From: Amycolatopsis alba DSM 44262
Lineage (GTDB): Bacteria > Actinomycetota > Actinomycetes > Mycobacteriales > Pseudonocardiaceae
Direction of reading: 5' to 3'
Length of the DNA stretch: 64,000 bases
NCBI RefSeq assembly: GCF_000384215.1
Contig: NZ_KB913032.1
Location: 9,571,605 to 9,635,604 of the forward strand
The notes below the pieces were generated by a model that saw only the letters and a list, made by a program, of their open reading frames with translations, was not told where the DNA came from and searched no databases. Positions 31,352 to 41,750 of the stretch are shown here, piece by piece. Each line of letters begins with the position of its first letter. The first letter of the stretch is position 1. The translations under genes were made by a program, and so were the position numbers.

Positions 31352-32230
31352 TCAGGCGAGGCGTTCCCCGACGAACTTCATCATCTCGGGCATGATGCCC
31401 CGCCAATAGTCTTCGTTGTGCTCGCCGGGGGTCATCCTCGCGACGGCCGGGTCGAGCGCCTTGATGAGTTTGCGGTCGGCGCGGGCGAAGGGATCCGAAT
31501 TCCCGCACCACACCCCGGTCGACGACGCCGGGAGATCGCCGACGTGCAGCAGCGGCTCATGCGATTCCCACTGCTCCCGATCCGCGAAAACCTTGCGGGA
31601 CTTGGCATCGGGCCAGCTCACGAACAGCGCGGCACTCGCGACGGCGACGGCTTTCAGGTTCTTGTGCTCGCGGGCGTAGCGCAACGTACCGAACCCGCCC
31701 ATCGAGATCCCGAACATCGCCGACGGCGGCCGCAGCTGGCGCTTGGCGAGCCAGCCGGGCAGTTCCTCGGACAGCATCCGCTGCGGGTCGTCGCCCTTGC
31801 CGACGTCCACCCAGTAGTCGGCCCCGTCGACGGAGGCCACCGCGAAGGCGGGCAGCCCGGCCGCGACGACTTGGTTCAGCGCGTTCTGCACGCCGAGGTC
31901 CAGGAACGTCCGGGCGTCCGCGCCGCGCCCGTGCAGGGCGACGCAGACCGGCATTCCGACCCGTGACACGCCGTCCGGCGCGATGATGACGAGGTTGACG
32001 TCGCGGTTCCGGGCCGCGGACCGCATCTTCTGCACCGTGACCGCTTCGGTGAGCGGGGTCGGGGTGGTCGGTGGGGCCACCGTCGGCGGCCCCACCAAAG
32101 GTGCTTTCCCGGCGCCGCAAGCGGAAAGCAGCGCCGAGCCACCGAGAGCCGCGGCTCCCAGCAGCAGGTCACGCCTGTTCAGGGCGTGGCCCGCGTCCTC
32201 AGCCCCGCGTCTCCTCATCGGCGAACTCAT
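31352..32230 (-). CDS. Tat/lipoprotein-type alpha/beta-hydrolase (esterase D-like)
   Basis: 292 residues. The N-terminus [20 protein letters not shown] combines a twin-arginine start with a lipobox cysteine, so it is probably an exported lipoprotein. The hydrolase part has an oxyanion region (VALHGRGAD), the nucleophile elbow GISMGGFG, and a C-terminal GEHNEDYW histidine, like the esterase/antigen-85-like group. The start is ATG at 32230 (GGAAGAGG upstream), overlapping rbfA by 32 bases; ATG 32218 is possible. It takes the place that nrnA has in related genomes. Confidence 0.82.
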   Translation of the reverse strand: MSSPMRRRGAEDAGHALNRRDLLLGAAALGGSALLSACGAGKAPLVGPPTVAPPTTPTPLTEAVTVQKMRSAARNRDVNLVIIAPDGVSRVGMPVCVALHGRGADARTFLDLGVQNALNQVVAAGLPAFAVASVDGADYWVDVGKGDDPQRMLSEELPGWLAKRQLRPPSAMFGISMGGFGTLRYAREHKNLKAVAVASAALFVSWPDAKSRKVFADREQWESHEPLLHVGDLPASSTGVWCGNSDPFARADRKLIKALDPAVARMTPGEHNEDYWRGIMPEMMKFVGERLA

Positions 32231-32675
32231 CGTTTTCGGCCTCTTCCCGTGGCGGCTTGTACGGGTCGGCTTCACCGGCGTGCTGTGCTCCGGTCGCCCG
32301 CCGGGCGACCTCCGCATCGGCTTCCCTGGCCTTCGCGAGGAGGTCCTCGATGCGCTTGGCGTCCTCAGGGATGCTGTCGGCCACGAAGGCCAGCGTCGGA
32401 GTGTAGCGGACTCCCGTGCCTTGACCGACCTTCGTGCGCAGCACACCACGGGCGGATTCGAGCGCCGCCGCGGCACCGGCGTGATCGGGCGTGGACTCCA
32501 GGTTCTCGCCGAGCACCGTGTAATAGACCGTGGCGTCGTGCAGATCCGCCGTGATCTTCGTGTCGGTGATGGTCACGTGGTTGAGCCGCGGATCCTTGAT
32601 GTCGTGCTCGATCGCGTGCGCGACGATCTGTGAGATCCGCTTGGCGAGCTTGCGAGCCCGAGCGGGGTCGGCCAT
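32199..32675 (-). CDS. rbfA: Ribosome-binding factor A
   Basis: 158 residues. The KH-like fold of RbfA is visible ([20 protein letters not shown], then [21 protein letters not shown]). It acts in 30S maturation. GAGGAGAC before the ATG at 32675 fixes the start. The acidic tail overlaps the esterase gene. It is 25 bases from the ylxP stop. Confidence 0.95.
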   Translation of the reverse strand: MADPARARKLAKRISQIVAHAIEHDIKDPRLNHVTITDTKITADLHDATVYYTVLGENLESTPDHAGAAAALESARGVLRTKVGQGTGVRYTPTLAFVADSIPEDAKRIEDLLAKAREADAEVARRATGAQHAGEADPYKPPREEAENDEFADEETRG

Positions 32676-32700
32676 GGGATTCGTCTCCTCGAAAGATCGA

Positions 32701-32994
32701 TCAGTCATCTGGGCCGAGCAGCCGGCGGCGGGCGGAGAGCAGTTCGAACTCCGGCCTCCCGGCCACGAGGCGCTCACACGAGTCGAGCACGTCACGAACA
32801 TGCTCGCCACTCGCCGCGACCACGGCCACACCGATCAGCGCACGCCGGTGCAGGTCCTGCTGACCGGCCTCGGCGACGGAGACGTCGAAACGCCTGCGGA
32901 CCTCGGCCAGCACCGGCTTGATCACGGATCGCTTCTGCTTGAGCGAACGAACGTCGCCCAGCAGGATGTCGAGCTCAAGAGCTCCTACGAACAT
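32701..32994 (-). CDS. ylxP: DUF503 family protein (YlxP-like)
   Basis: 97 residues matching the conserved DUF503 pattern ([22 protein letters not shown], in two parts [15 protein letters not shown] and [12 protein letters not shown]). The family is encoded between infB and rbfA in many Gram-positive bacteria and is thought to act in translation or ribosome assembly; the biochemical role is unclear. No good ribosome binding site is seen. Confidence 0.9.
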   Translation of the reverse strand: MFVGALELDILLGDVRSLKQKRSVIKPVLAEVRRRFDVSVAEAGQQDLHRRALIGVAVVAASGEHVRDVLDSCERLVAGRPEFELLSARRRLLGPDD

Positions 32995-33023
32995 TTGGGG
33001 TTCTGGGTTGTTTCGAAGGTGAA

Positions 33024-33061
33024 GCGGCGCTCCCCCCGCCCAGATGCGAGGGGAGCGCCGC
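33024..33061 (-). terminator. Hairpin after infB
   Basis: Perfect 12-base arms (33024-33035 and 33050-33061) with a 14-base loop, 10 bases beyond the infB stop. It may separate infB from ylxP-rbfA or reduce read-through. Confidence 0.7.
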
Positions 33062-33070
33062 CCGTGTCAC

Positions 33071-36000
33071 TTACGCACGCGGCTTTTCGCGCTGCTCGTA
33101 GGTCTCGATGACGTCGCCGACCTTGAGGTCGCTGTACGACCCCAGCGTCAGACCACACTCGTAACCGTCGCGAACCTCGACCACGTCGTCCTTGAACCGC
33201 CGCAGCGAGCTGATCGGCAGGTTCTCGGCGATGACGGTCGCGTCGCGGAGCAGACGGGCCCGCGCGTTGCGGCGGATCTCGCCCGAGATGACGAGACAAC
33301 CGGCGATGGTGCCGATCTTCGACGACTTGAAGACGTCGCGGATCTCCGCCTTGCCGAGCTCGACCTCTTCGTACTCCGGCTTGAGCATGCCCTTCAGAGC
33401 CTGCTCGATCTCCTCGATCGCCTGGTAGATGACCGTGTAGTACCGGACATCGACGCCTTCGCGGGTGGCCCGCTCGGTCGCCTTGCCCTGCGCACGGACG
33501 TTGAAGCCCAGGACGATCGCGTCGGACGCGGTCGCCAGGTCGATGTCGGACTCGGTGACGCCACCGACACCGCGGTGGACGACGTTGAGTTCGACGTCGT
33601 CGCCGACATCGAGCTGCACCAGGGAGGCTTCGAGCGCCTCGACGGTACCGGAGTTGTCACCCTTGATGATCAGGTTGAGGCTGTTCGTCTCCTTCAAGGC
33701 GGAGTCGAGGTCCTCGAGGCTGACCCGCTTGCGACGCGACGCGTTGAGGGCGTTGCGCGTCCGGGCGGAACGGCGCTCGGCGATCTGCCGGGCGACGCGG
33801 TCCTCGTCGACCACCAGGAAGGTGTCGCCCGCACCCGGCACCGAGGTGAACCCGATGACCTGGACGGGACGCGACGGGTACGCCTCCGTGACGTCGACGT
33901 TGTGCTCGTCGACCATCCGGCGGACGCGGCCGTAGGCGTCACCCGCCACGACCGAGTCACCGACGCGGAGCGTGCCTCGCTGGACCAGCACCGTGGCCAC
34001 CGGACCGCGGCCGCGGTCGAGGTGGGCCTCGATCGCGACACCCTGTGCCTCCATGGCCGGGTTGGCCCGGAGGTCCAGCGCGGCGTCGGCGGTCAGCAGG
34101 ATCGCCTCGAGCAGGCCGTCGATGTTGATGTTCTGCCGCGCGGAGATCTCGACGAACATCGTGTCGCCGCCGTACTCCTCGGCGACCAGGCCGTACTCGG
34201 TCAGCTGCTGCCGGATCTTGTCCGGGTTCGCGCCTTCCTTGTCGATCTTGTTGATCGCGACCACGATCGGCGCCTTGGCGGCCTGCGCGTGGTTGATCGC
34301 CTCGACCGTCTGCGGCATCACACCGTCGTCGGCCGCCACCACGATCACCGCGATGTCGGTCGAGTTCGCACCACGGGCACGCATGGCGGTGAACGCCTCG
34401 TGACCGGGGGTGTCGATGAAGGTGATCAGACGCGGGTTGCCCTCAAGCTCGGTCTCGATCTGGTAGGCGCCGATGTGCTGGGTGATGCCACCGGCTTCAC
34501 CTTCGCGCACCTTCGTCTTGCGGATCGTGTCGAGCAGGCGGGTCTTACCGTGGTCGACGTGACCCATGATGGTCACGACCGGCGGCCGGACCTGCAGGTC
34601 TTCTTCCTCACCCGCGTCTTCGCCGTAGGTGATGTCGAAGGTCTCGAGCAGCTCCCGGTCCTCTTCCTCGGGACTGACGACCTGAACGTTGTAGTTCATT
34701 TCGCCGCCGAGCAGTTCCAGGATGTCGTCCGACACCGACTGCGTCGCCGTGACCATCTCACCGAGGTGGAAGAGCACCTGCACCAGCGAAGCCGGGTTGG
34801 CGTCGATCTTCTCGGCGAAGTCGGTCAGCGAGGCACCACGCGGCAGCCGGATCGTCTCGCCCTGGCCCTTGGGCAGGCGGACGCCGCCGACGCTGGGCGC
34901 CTGCATGTTGTCCATGTATTCCTGGCGCTTCTGCCGCTTCGACTTGCGGCCCTTGCGCGAGGGACCACCGGGACGCCCGAAGGCACCCGCGGTACCGCCA
35001 CGGCCACCGGGGCCGCCACGACCGCCGCCGCCGCGGAAACCGCCGCCACCGGCCGGGGCACCGCCGCCGCCACCGGGGCCACCGCCACCGGGACGGAAAC
35101 CGCCGCCGCCGCCACCGCCGGGACGGAAGCCGCCACCGCCGCCACCGCCACCGGGACCGCCGCGGAAACCTCCGCCGCCGCCACCGGGACCGCCACGAGC
35201 GCCGCCACCGGGGCCACCACGGGCTCCGCCGCCGGGTCCACCACGGCCGCCACCGGGACCACCGGCCGGACGGGCCGGACGGCCCGGCATCATGCCGGGG
35301 TTCGGGCGCGGGGGCATGTTGCCGGGGTTCGGGCGGTTACCGCCGGGAGCGCCGCCACCGGGCCGCGGGGCCGGACGGTCGCCGCCCTGCCCGCCACCGG
35401 GACGCGGCGGACGGTTGTCGCCGCCTTGCTGGTTGCCGCCGCCGGGACGCGGCCCCGACGGACGCGGCGCCGGGGCGCCGGAACCCACACCGAACGGGTT
35501 GTTGCCGACACGCGGGGTGCGCGGGCCGGGCTTCGGGCCGGCGGGCTTGGGGCCCTGCGGCTTCGGCGGCACGACCGAACCCTGCGACGGCGCCTGGGAC
35601 GCCGGCGGGGTGGCCGGTGCTGCCGGGGTCTCCTGCTTGGGCTCGGCCGGAGCGGCCTTCGCCGCGGGAGCGACCTCTTCCTTGGGCGCCGGCGGCCTGG
35701 GGCCGGGGCGCGGGCCGGGGCGGACACCCGGAGTGGCGGGACGGGACGGCTGCTGGGCCGGAGCCGGAGCCGACGGGGCCGGAGCGGACGCCGCGGGGGC
35801 GGCCGGGGCCTCGGTCTTCGCCACGGGCGCGGGCTGAGCGGGCTTCGCGGCCGGAGCCGGGGCAGCGGGCTTCGCCGGCGGACGCGGTCCGGGAGTCGGG
35901 ACGGGCTTCTTGCTCTGGCCGTCCTTGGACGAATAGGCGTCGCGAAGACGTCGGGCCACGGGTGCCTCGACGGTCGACGACGCGGACTTCACGAACTCGC

Positions 36001-36085
36001 CCTGATCCTTCAACTTGGCGAGAACTTCCTTGCTGGTGATGCCGAGCTCTTTCGCGAGCTCATGTACTCGGGCCTTGCCTGGCAC
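33071..36085 (-). CDS. infB: Translation initiation factor IF-2
   Basis: 1004 residues. N-terminal IF2_N subdomain ([22 protein letters not shown]), then a long Pro/Ala region and a Gly/Arg-rich tract (about residues 235-365) made of runs such as [10 protein letters not shown]. The GTPase domain follows ([21 protein letters not shown]), then domains II-IV. It places initiator tRNA on the 30S subunit. I chose GTG at 36085 because AGGAGAG lies directly upstream; the ATG at 36097 is part of that signal. About 145 bases separate it from ylxR, enough for an internal promoter. Confidence 0.97.
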   Translation of the reverse strand: MPGKARVHELAKELGITSKEVLAKLKDQGEFVKSASSTVEAPVARRLRDAYSSKDGQSKKPVPTPGPRPPAKPAAPAPAAKPAQPAPVAKTEAPAAPAASAPAPSAPAPAQQPSRPATPGVRPGPRPGPRPPAPKEEVAPAAKAAPAEPKQETPAAPATPPASQAPSQGSVVPPKPQGPKPAGPKPGPRTPRVGNNPFGVGSGAPAPRPSGPRPGGGNQQGGDNRPPRPGGGQGGDRPAPRPGGGAPGGNRPNPGNMPPRPNPGMMPGRPARPAGGPGGGRGGPGGGARGGPGGGARGGPGGGGGGFRGGPGGGGGGGGFRPGGGGGGGFRPGGGGPGGGGGAPAGGGGFRGGGGRGGPGGRGGTAGAFGRPGGPSRKGRKSKRQKRQEYMDNMQAPSVGGVRLPKGQGETIRLPRGASLTDFAEKIDANPASLVQVLFHLGEMVTATQSVSDDILELLGGEMNYNVQVVSPEEEDRELLETFDITYGEDAGEEEDLQVRPPVVTIMGHVDHGKTRLLDTIRKTKVREGEAGGITQHIGAYQIETELEGNPRLITFIDTPGHEAFTAMRARGANSTDIAVIVVAADDGVMPQTVEAINHAQAAKAPIVVAINKIDKEGANPDKIRQQLTEYGLVAEEYGGDTMFVEISARQNINIDGLLEAILLTADAALDLRANPAMEAQGVAIEAHLDRGRGPVATVLVQRGTLRVGDSVVAGDAYGRVRRMVDEHNVDVTEAYPSRPVQVIGFTSVPGAGDTFLVVDEDRVARQIAERRSARTRNALNASRRKRVSLEDLDSALKETNSLNLIIKGDNSGTVEALEASLVQLDVGDDVELNVVHRGVGGVTESDIDLATASDAIVLGFNVRAQGKATERATREGVDVRYYTVIYQAIEEIEQALKGMLKPEYEEVELGKAEIRDVFKSSKIGTIAGCLVISGEIRRNARARLLRDATVIAENLPISSLRRFKDDVVEVRDGYECGLTLGSYSDLKVGDVIETYEQREKPRA

Positions 36086-36229
36086 AGCTCTCCTCATCTG
36101 GGGAGGCCGGCGGCAGACCCGCAGACCTCGTCCTATTGTCGCGCGTTCATTGATTCAGCTTCACGGCTGACTCATGACGGGTCGACCTGCTTCCTGATTC
36201 CAACTGGCACCGGGGATGTCCCGGCGCCT

Positions 36230-36559
36230 TCAGCTTCCGGCGAGCCGCTCCAGGCGTTCGTGGACACCTTGGGCGTCGAGCGACCCCGGAACACGAAGTG
36301 CTCGGGGAAACGCTCTGCGCCGCTCGGCCTTGGCAAGACAGTCCGGCACGGGGTGCAGCCAAGCACCCCGGCCCGGCAACCGCCGACGTTCGTCGACGAT
36401 CAGCCGCCCGTCCGCCGCGACCACTCGCAGCAACTCGCCGATCAAGGCCCGCCGACGGCAACCCACACAGGTGCGGACCGGAGCTTCCCGGTCATGCTGG
36501 AGGTCGGTTCCCGGCCGCGGGCTCTGAACCACTCGTAAGTCTAGCGCTTCGACCTTCAC
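36230..36559 (-). CDS. ylxR: YlxR family RNA-binding protein
   Basis: 109 residues. The conserved core is [19 protein letters not shown] and GRGAWLHP of the YlxR/DUF448 family, small RNA-binding proteins (RnpM in Bacillus modulates RNase P). The GTG start overlaps the nusA stop as GTGA at 36556-36559, giving a 25-residue N-terminal extension before the core. Order nusA-ylxR-infB is conserved. Confidence 0.9.
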   Translation of the reverse strand: MKVEALDLRVVQSPRPGTDLQHDREAPVRTCVGCRRRALIGELLRVVAADGRLIVDERRRLPGRGAWLHPVPDCLAKAERRRAFPRALRVPGSLDAQGVHERLERLAGS

Positions 36560-37596
36560 TCAGCCGAACCGGTTGCCGCGGCGGGCCGCGACTGCCCGGC
36601 GTGTGCTTCGTCACCCTGCTCAGGAGCGGCGTCGCTGCGGATGTCGATTCGCCAGCCGGTGAGCCGGGCGGCGAGGCGGGCGTTCTGTCCTTCCTTGCCG
36701 ATCGCGAGCGAAAGCTGGAAGTCCGGGACGACGACGCGAGCGGTCTTGGCCCGCTCGTCGACGACCCGAACCGATACAACCTTCGCGGGCGACAGCGCAT
36801 TCCCGACGAACTTCGCCGGGTCCTCGGAGAAGTCGATGATGTCGATCTTCTCGCCCGCGAGTTCGCTCATCACGTTCCGCACCCGCGCGCCGACCGGGCC
36901 GATGCACGCGCCCTTGGCGTTGACGCCGGGCACCGTCGAGCGGACCGCGATCTTGGTCCGGTGTCCCGGCTCCCGTGCGACGGCGGCGATCTCGACCGTG
37001 CCGTCGGCGATCTCGGGGACTTCGAGCGCGAACAGCTTGTGCACCAGCTTCGGGTGCGAACGCGACAGCGTGATCTGCGGGCCGCGGTTGCCGCGCGCGA
37101 CGGTCACGACGTAGGCCTTGATGCGGTCGCCGTGCTCGTAGGTCTCACCGGGCACCTGCTCGATCGCGGGCAGCACGCCTTCGATGTCGCCGACCTGGAT
37201 GACGACCATGCCGCGGGCGTTGGCGCGGGCATCGCGCTGCACCACGCCGGCGACGAGCTCGTTCTCCTTGGCGGAGAACTCGCCGAAGGTCTTCTCGTGC
37301 TCGGCGTCGCGCAAGCGCTGCAGGATGACCTGCCGCGCGGTGGTGGCGGCGATCCGCCCGAAGCCCTCGGGGGTGTCGTCCCACTCTTCGTCGATCTGGC
37401 CGTCCGGGGTGAGGGTGTGCGCGAGGACGCGCACCAGGCCGCTCTTGTGATCGATGTCGATCCTGGCGTGCGGCTGATGGCCCTCGGTGTGCTTGTACGC
37501 GGTGAGCAAGGCGGTTTCGATCGCTTCGATCACCGTCTCGAAGGGGATGTCCTTGTCCCGCTCGATCGCGCGCAGCGCTGCGATGTCGACGTTCAC
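36556..37596 (-). CDS. nusA: Transcription factor NusA
   Basis: 346 residues, the short actinobacterial form: N-terminal RNA polymerase-binding domain, S1 domain ([20 protein letters not shown]), then two KH domains ([18 protein letters not shown] and [17 protein letters not shown]). There are no C-terminal acidic repeats. It controls pausing, termination and antitermination. The GTG start overlaps the rimP stop as GTGA at 37593-37596. Confidence 0.97.
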   Translation of the reverse strand: MNVDIAALRAIERDKDIPFETVIEAIETALLTAYKHTEGHQPHARIDIDHKSGLVRVLAHTLTPDGQIDEEWDDTPEGFGRIAATTARQVILQRLRDAEHEKTFGEFSAKENELVAGVVQRDARANARGMVVIQVGDIEGVLPAIEQVPGETYEHGDRIKAYVVTVARGNRGPQITLSRSHPKLVHKLFALEVPEIADGTVEIAAVAREPGHRTKIAVRSTVPGVNAKGACIGPVGARVRNVMSELAGEKIDIIDFSEDPAKFVGNALSPAKVVSVRVVDERAKTARVVVPDFQLSLAIGKEGQNARLAARLTGWRIDIRSDAAPEQGDEAHAGQSRPAAATGSAE

Positions 37597-38132
37597 TTCG
37601 GCTCCTCCTTCGGCTCCGTGGTGGCGGCGTTCAGGGCCGACGCATCGGTTTCCAACAGTTTCAGGTCCTCGGCAGGTGGTTGCTTGAACTCGATCTCGAT
37701 GACCGCTTTGGTCAGCGAGGCATAACCGACGTCCCGGATCTCGCCGTCGACGAGCACGCGCGCGGACTTCTCCCCCGCGTGCCCGACACGGCCGATGAAG
37801 GCGGCACCCTCGGCCGGGGTGACCTTGACGAGGCGGAACTTCGCGCGACGCCAGTGCCTTTGCAGGGTCAGCGGCCTGTCGAGGCCGGGCGAAGTGACTT
37901 CGAGCGTGTACGCGCTGGCGAGCACGTGCTCGTTCTCGTCGAGCGTGGCGGAGACTGCCCGGCTGACGCTCGCCACCTCGTCCAGCCCGACGCCGTCGTC
38001 CCCGTCGACGACGACCTTGACCAGCTGACGGCGGCCTGCCTGCTGGACCTCGAAGGAATCGAGGTCGAAACCCGCGGCCTTGACGGCTTCGGCCACGATG
38101 GGCTCCAGCCTGCTGGCGAGGTCGTTGGGCAC
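37593..38132 (-). CDS. rimP: Ribosome maturation factor RimP
   Basis: 179 residues with the two RimP domains; [22 protein letters not shown] and [11 protein letters not shown] motifs are visible (actual: [22 protein letters not shown]). It is needed for 30S assembly. The GTG at 38132 has AGGAGCG about 9 bases upstream. It is the first gene of the rimP-nusA-ylxR-infB operon and is divergent from the ferritin-like gene. The acidic Glu/Lys tail overlaps nusA. Confidence 0.95.
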   Translation of the reverse strand: MPNDLASRLEPIVAEAVKAAGFDLDSFEVQQAGRRQLVKVVVDGDDGVGLDEVASVSRAVSATLDENEHVLASAYTLEVTSPGLDRPLTLQRHWRRAKFRLVKVTPAEGAAFIGRVGHAGEKSARVLVDGEIRDVGYASLTKAVIEIEFKQPPAEDLKLLETDASALNAATTEPKEEPK

Positions 38133-38267
38133 GGTGGAGCGCTCCTGTTCGGCGGTGGGCGACCCGGCGGCGTGGATCCGGGTTCGGTAGTGGACCAGCT
38201 TATCTGGTGACCCCCGCGTGACGCGCGAGCGGCAGCTCCGCACGGGGTACTGGCAGGATGGGGCGGC

Positions 38268-39206
38268 GTGACCGGAAGATCGTCAGAGCCTGCCTTGCCG
38301 AGCCGTCGCGCTTTCCTGCGGATGGGAGCGCTGGCCGCGGTGGCCGTGCCGCTGGCCGCCGCCTGCTCCCCCGGATTCGACGAAACCCCCGATCCTTTGG
38401 GCCCGCTGCTGCGCGCGGCGGAGACCGACGCGAAGGGCGCGAAGGCGGTGACGGGTGCCGAGGGTGAAGCCGTCGCGGCAGCGCGGGCCGCGCACGCGGC
38501 GGCCCTCAAGACCGAGGTGGACCGGCTCAACCGGCCCAAGCCGGACCAGTCCGGACCGGCCGAGACCCCGCCGTCGTCGGTGGACGGACTCAGGGAACGG
38601 CTCGCCCAGGCCCGCAAACAGGCCGAGGGCCTGGTGCCTTCGCTGCCCCGCTACCGCGCCGGGATGGTCGCTTCGATCGCCGCGGGCTGCGCGGCGCTGC
38701 AGCAGAGTTCGGACAAACTCGGCCGCGGCGACGACGCCGGAGCCGTCGACGTGCCCGCCGGTGTCCAGCTCGGCGGGGAGACGGCCGAGGCCGTCCAGCA
38801 GGCGCTGGCGGCCGAGCACGCGGCGATCTGGGTGTACGGGCTGGTCAGCGCCTATCTGCCGGCCGCGTTCGCCGGCGCGGTGTCACGGGGCACGGCCGAG
38901 CACGTCAAGCGCCGGAACGTCTGCGAACGGATGCTGTCCGCGGCCGGCCAGACGGCCGCGGGACCGGAGGCCGCGTACGTGCCGCCGAAGCCGGTGACCG
39001 AGGCGAAGTCGGCGATGGAACTGGTGGCGACGGCCGAGTCGGATGTGGCGGCGGCCTGGCTCGGCGTGATCGACCGGACCGACGACGCGGCTTTGCGGAC
39101 GACGGCGCTGAACGCGCTGACCGGGTCGGCGCGGCGGGGGACGGCCTGGCGGGCGGAGTTCGGCGCGAAGCCGGTGGCGATCGCGATGCCGGGCCAGTCG
39201 GTCTGA
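38268..39206 (+). CDS. Ferritin-like DUF4439 lipoprotein
   Basis: 312 residues. The N-terminus SRRAFLRMGALAAVAV is twin-arginine like and ends in a lipobox (AAAC). The C-terminal part (about 165-300) is a ferritin-like four-helix domain (ALAAEHAAIWVYGLVSAYLP, then HVKRRNVCERML), the DUF4439 family. M. tuberculosis has such a gene (Rv2844) beside rimP. The metal-binding role is unproven. Confidence 0.85.
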   Translation: MTGRSSEPALPSRRAFLRMGALAAVAVPLAAACSPGFDETPDPLGPLLRAAETDAKGAKAVTGAEGEAVAAARAAHAAALKTEVDRLNRPKPDQSGPAETPPSSVDGLRERLAQARKQAEGLVPSLPRYRAGMVASIAAGCAALQQSSDKLGRGDDAGAVDVPAGVQLGGETAEAVQQALAAEHAAIWVYGLVSAYLPAAFAGAVSRGTAEHVKRRNVCERMLSAAGQTAAGPEAAYVPPKPVTEAKSAMELVATAESDVAAAWLGVIDRTDDAALRTTALNALTGSARRGTAWRAEFGAKPVAIAMPGQSV

Positions 39207-39228
39207 GACTGGCCCGGAGGGCGAAAAC

Positions 39229-39903
39229 TCAGCGGCGCAGGTCACCCGAAAGCCGCAAGGCGTCGGTCGCGATCCGTTCCAGTAGCGGCTTGTCGGTCTG
39301 CTTGTTGTAGAAACCGGCCAGCACGATGGCCACCTCGGGTCCGGTGACGTGGGAGTCGTAGGCGGCGTCCTGCCCGGAGATCTTCGGGACGCCCTGCCCC
39401 TTGAAAGTGCCGTCGCGCACCAGGTCGGACACGTTGCCGGTGCCGTCCTTGTCGGTGAGCGCCTTCAGCTGGGTCGCGGTGACCTCGCCCGGCATGGTGA
39501 CCAGGACGACCGACACGAGCGCCTTCTTGCCGCCGCTCTCGGTCGTGTACAGCGCCCGCGACAGCCGCGTGCACGGCGTCTGGGTGAAGAAACCCTTGGT
39601 GTCGCCGTAGGCCTTGCTCGCGCAGTCGGTGGTGACCTGCGGGCCCTCGGCCAGCGTGTACTGGAACTGGCCGCTCTTCGACGGCGTGTCCGCGACCGGG
39701 GTCACCTCCGGCTCGTGCCGGATCAGCCACCAGAGCAGCGACGAGACGACCGCGATGGCGACCAGCCCGGCGCCCTTCAGCGCCAGGGCCTTGGTGTCCC
39801 TCGACGGCTTCGGCGCGGGCGGTGGCCCGCCCTGCCCTGCCGGTCGCACCGGCTGAAGCCGGGCCGTTTCCGTCGCTCCCTGGGAATATTGCGCACCAAC
39901 CAC
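39229..39903 (-). CDS. Membrane-anchored protein of unknown function
   Basis: 224 residues: a Pro-rich cytoplasmic N-terminus, one transmembrane span (about 43-62), and an exported domain of about 160 residues with two cysteines (TTDCASKAYG and TPCTRLSRALY). The exported part resembles uncharacterized actinobacterial surface domains. GTG start at 39903, no clear ribosome binding site. Confidence 0.75.
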   Translation of the reverse strand: MVGAQYSQGATETARLQPVRPAGQGGPPPAPKPSRDTKALALKGAGLVAIAVVSSLLWWLIRHEPEVTPVADTPSKSGQFQYTLAEGPQVTTDCASKAYGDTKGFFTQTPCTRLSRALYTTESGGKKALVSVVLVTMPGEVTATQLKALTDKDGTGNVSDLVRDGTFKGQGVPKISGQDAAYDSHVTGPEVAIVLAGFYNKQTDKPLLERIATDALRLSGDLRR

Positions 39904-39937
39904 GGGAACATACGGTAGTTCACGCCGGTCCGACGGT

Positions 39938-40957
39938 TCACCTGAACGTGCTTATCACCCGTTCGACGTCGTCAGCCGTGTTGTAGAGATGGAACCCGAA
40001 GCGCTGCCTTCCGGCCCGGCTACCGGCCACGATGCCCGCTTCCCGCACCCGGTCGGCGTCAACGTCGAGCGAGACGATCGCACTCCCCTGAACGGGTGAC
40101 CCGAGCGCTTCGAGAAGCGAATCGGCGAGACCCACGCAGTGCGCGCGGACGGCGTGGAGGTCCAAGGAGCCGAGGTAGTCCAGCGAGGCGGCGGCGCCGA
40201 CGTAGGCGAGCCAAGCCGGGGACAGGTCGAGTGAGCGGGTGCCCTCCGCGAGCCGCAACGGGAGGCCGTACACGGTCTGCCAGCGATCCTGTCCGGCGTA
40301 CCAGTTCGCCGCGACCGGCACCGCCCGCTCCAGCACACGGGGATGCGCGGCCAGCCACGCCGCCCCACGCGGCGCGAGCAGCCATTTGTACCCGGCGGCG
40401 ACCACCCAGTCGGCCCAGCCGAGGTCCAGCGGCTGCCATCCGGCGGCCTGCGTGGCGTCGAGCAGGACCGCCGCGCCCGCCGCCTCGGCCGCGGCGCGGA
40501 GCCTGCCGAGGTCGACCTGGGCGCCGTCCGCCGACTGGACGACGCTGACCGCGACCAGGTCATGACCTTCGACGCGCTCGGGCAGTTCGGCCAGCGGGAC
40601 TTCGGTGACCTTCACCCCGCGGTACGCCTGAGCCGCGAACGGGAAGGTGACGCTGGTGAAGTCGTTCCCGGCGACCAGCACACTGGCACCGTCGGGCAGC
40701 CCGGCCGCCACGTTCGCGATCAGCTGCGAGACGGACGCCCCGATCGCGACCCGGTCCGCCGTGACCCCGATCAGCGCGCCGAACCCCGCCCGTGTCCGCG
40801 CGACGGGCTCGTCGAAGTCCGACGGCCGGGCCTCGCCGCGCCGCCACCGCTCGACGGCCTCCGCCACCGCGTCCGCCACGTGCGACGGCGGGACGCCGAT
40901 GCTGGGCGTGTTCAGATACCCCGGCGGAACGGCGAATTCGGCTCCGAATGTCTGCAT
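39938..40957 (-). CDS. Class V aminotransferase (PLP-dependent)
   Basis: 339 residues with the fold-type I layout of the NifS/SufS/kynureninase group. The PLP lysine is in VVAAGYKWLLAPRG (near residue 193) and the aspartate in LLDATQAAGW. The substrate is unknown; desulfurase, kynureninase-like or isopenicillin epimerase-like activities all use this fold. It starts 10 bases after the PEP-mutase-like gene stop, so the two are co-transcribed. Confidence 0.87.
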   Translation of the reverse strand: MQTFGAEFAVPPGYLNTPSIGVPPSHVADAVAEAVERWRRGEARPSDFDEPVARTRAGFGALIGVTADRVAIGASVSQLIANVAAGLPDGASVLVAGNDFTSVTFPFAAQAYRGVKVTEVPLAELPERVEGHDLVAVSVVQSADGAQVDLGRLRAAAEAAGAAVLLDATQAAGWQPLDLGWADWVVAAGYKWLLAPRGAAWLAAHPRVLERAVPVAANWYAGQDRWQTVYGLPLRLAEGTRSLDLSPAWLAYVGAAASLDYLGSLDLHAVRAHCVGLADSLLEALGSPVQGSAIVSLDVDADRVREAGIVAGSRAGRQRFGFHLYNTADDVERVISTFR

Positions 40958-40967
40958 GTTCCCGAGG

Positions 40968-41729
40968 TTAACGAGATTCCGGGAGCAAGGCCGCGACGTC
41001 GGCGTAGGACGGCGGGATCAGCGGGAGCTCGCCGCCGTCGCGGACGGTCTCGACGGTGCGCAGGGTGGCGGCCAGCGCCATCCGGTACGGCAACGAGCCG
41101 AGGCTGACGCGCGCGACCCCGAGCCCGGCCAGGCCGTCGACGGTGACCTTGCCGGGAAGGAACAGCAGGTTCACCGGCACCCCGACGGCCTTCACCAGCC
41201 GCTCGACGTCCGCGGGCCCGGCGAGGCCCGGCACGAACACCCCGTCGGCCCCTGCGTCCACATAGGACAGTGAGCGCTCGATGGCGGACCCGATGTCAGG
41301 CTCCCCCAGCCAATGCGTGTCCGTGCGCGCGTTGACGAAGAGACCGGGAGCGTGTTCCTTCGCCGCCGCGATCTTGGCCGCGTGCCGCACCGGGTCGCCG
41401 AGGGCGTCTTCGAGGTTGATGCCCGCGACACCGGCATCGGCGAGCTCCGCCGCCAGCGCGCCGACCTCGCCGGGGTCTTCGCTGAACCCGTCGGCGAGGT
41501 CGACGCTGATCAGCGCGTCCAGCCCGGTGAGCCGCCGGGCCAGCCGGACGGTGGCGTCCTTCGAGGACGGGGCGCCGTCGGGCTCACCCTCGGCGGCCGA
41601 GACGCCGAGGCTGGTCGTGCCGAGCGCCGGGAAGCCTTGCGCGGCGAGGAAGGCGGCGGTGCCGAACTCCCAGACGTTCGGCAGGAGCAGCGGGGAACCG
41701 GGGACGTGCAGTGCGGCGAAGGCGGTCAT
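40968..41729 (-). CDS. Isocitrate lyase/PEP mutase superfamily protein
   Basis: 253 residues. The TIM-barrel has LPNVWEFGTAAFLAAQGFPA, SVDLADGFSEDPGEV (the metal-binding D-x-D-x-G-type loop) and GINLEDALGDP, as in PEP mutase/2-methylisocitrate lyase relatives. The usual catalytic loop K-K-C-G-H is not present in that form, so a phosphonomutase activity is doubtful and C-C lyase or oxaloacetase activity is more likely. Start at ATG 41729, just below a hairpin. Confidence 0.82.
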   Translation of the reverse strand: MTAFAALHVPGSPLLLPNVWEFGTAAFLAAQGFPALGTTSLGVSAAEGEPDGAPSSKDATVRLARRLTGLDALISVDLADGFSEDPGEVGALAAELADAGVAGINLEDALGDPVRHAAKIAAAKEHAPGLFVNARTDTHWLGEPDIGSAIERSLSYVDAGADGVFVPGLAGPADVERLVKAVGVPVNLLFLPGKVTVDGLAGLGVARVSLGSLPYRMALAATLRTVETVRDGGELPLIPPSYADVAALLPESR

Positions 41730-41750
41730 GTCACGACGGTAGCCAGGGGA

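Larger units (their letters stand above)
31153..31353. repeat. 36-bp direct repeat enclosing a 53-bp element
   Basis: Segments 31153-31188 and 31318-31353 agree at 33 of 36 bases. The first copy contains the last codons and stop of the substrate-binding protein gene and an imperfect hairpin. The second copy also spells LPRK-stop and has the perfect terminator stem. The 129 bases between them hold copy B of the 53-bp element. This looks like a duplication of the gene end, possibly caused by arrival of the element. Confidence 0.75.

Noticed and set aside
33044..36538. Very long open frame antisense to infB
   Set aside because: It mirrors the GC-rich codons of infB and gives low-complexity Arg/Gly/Thr protein without a family match; the minus-strand frame is clearly IF-2.
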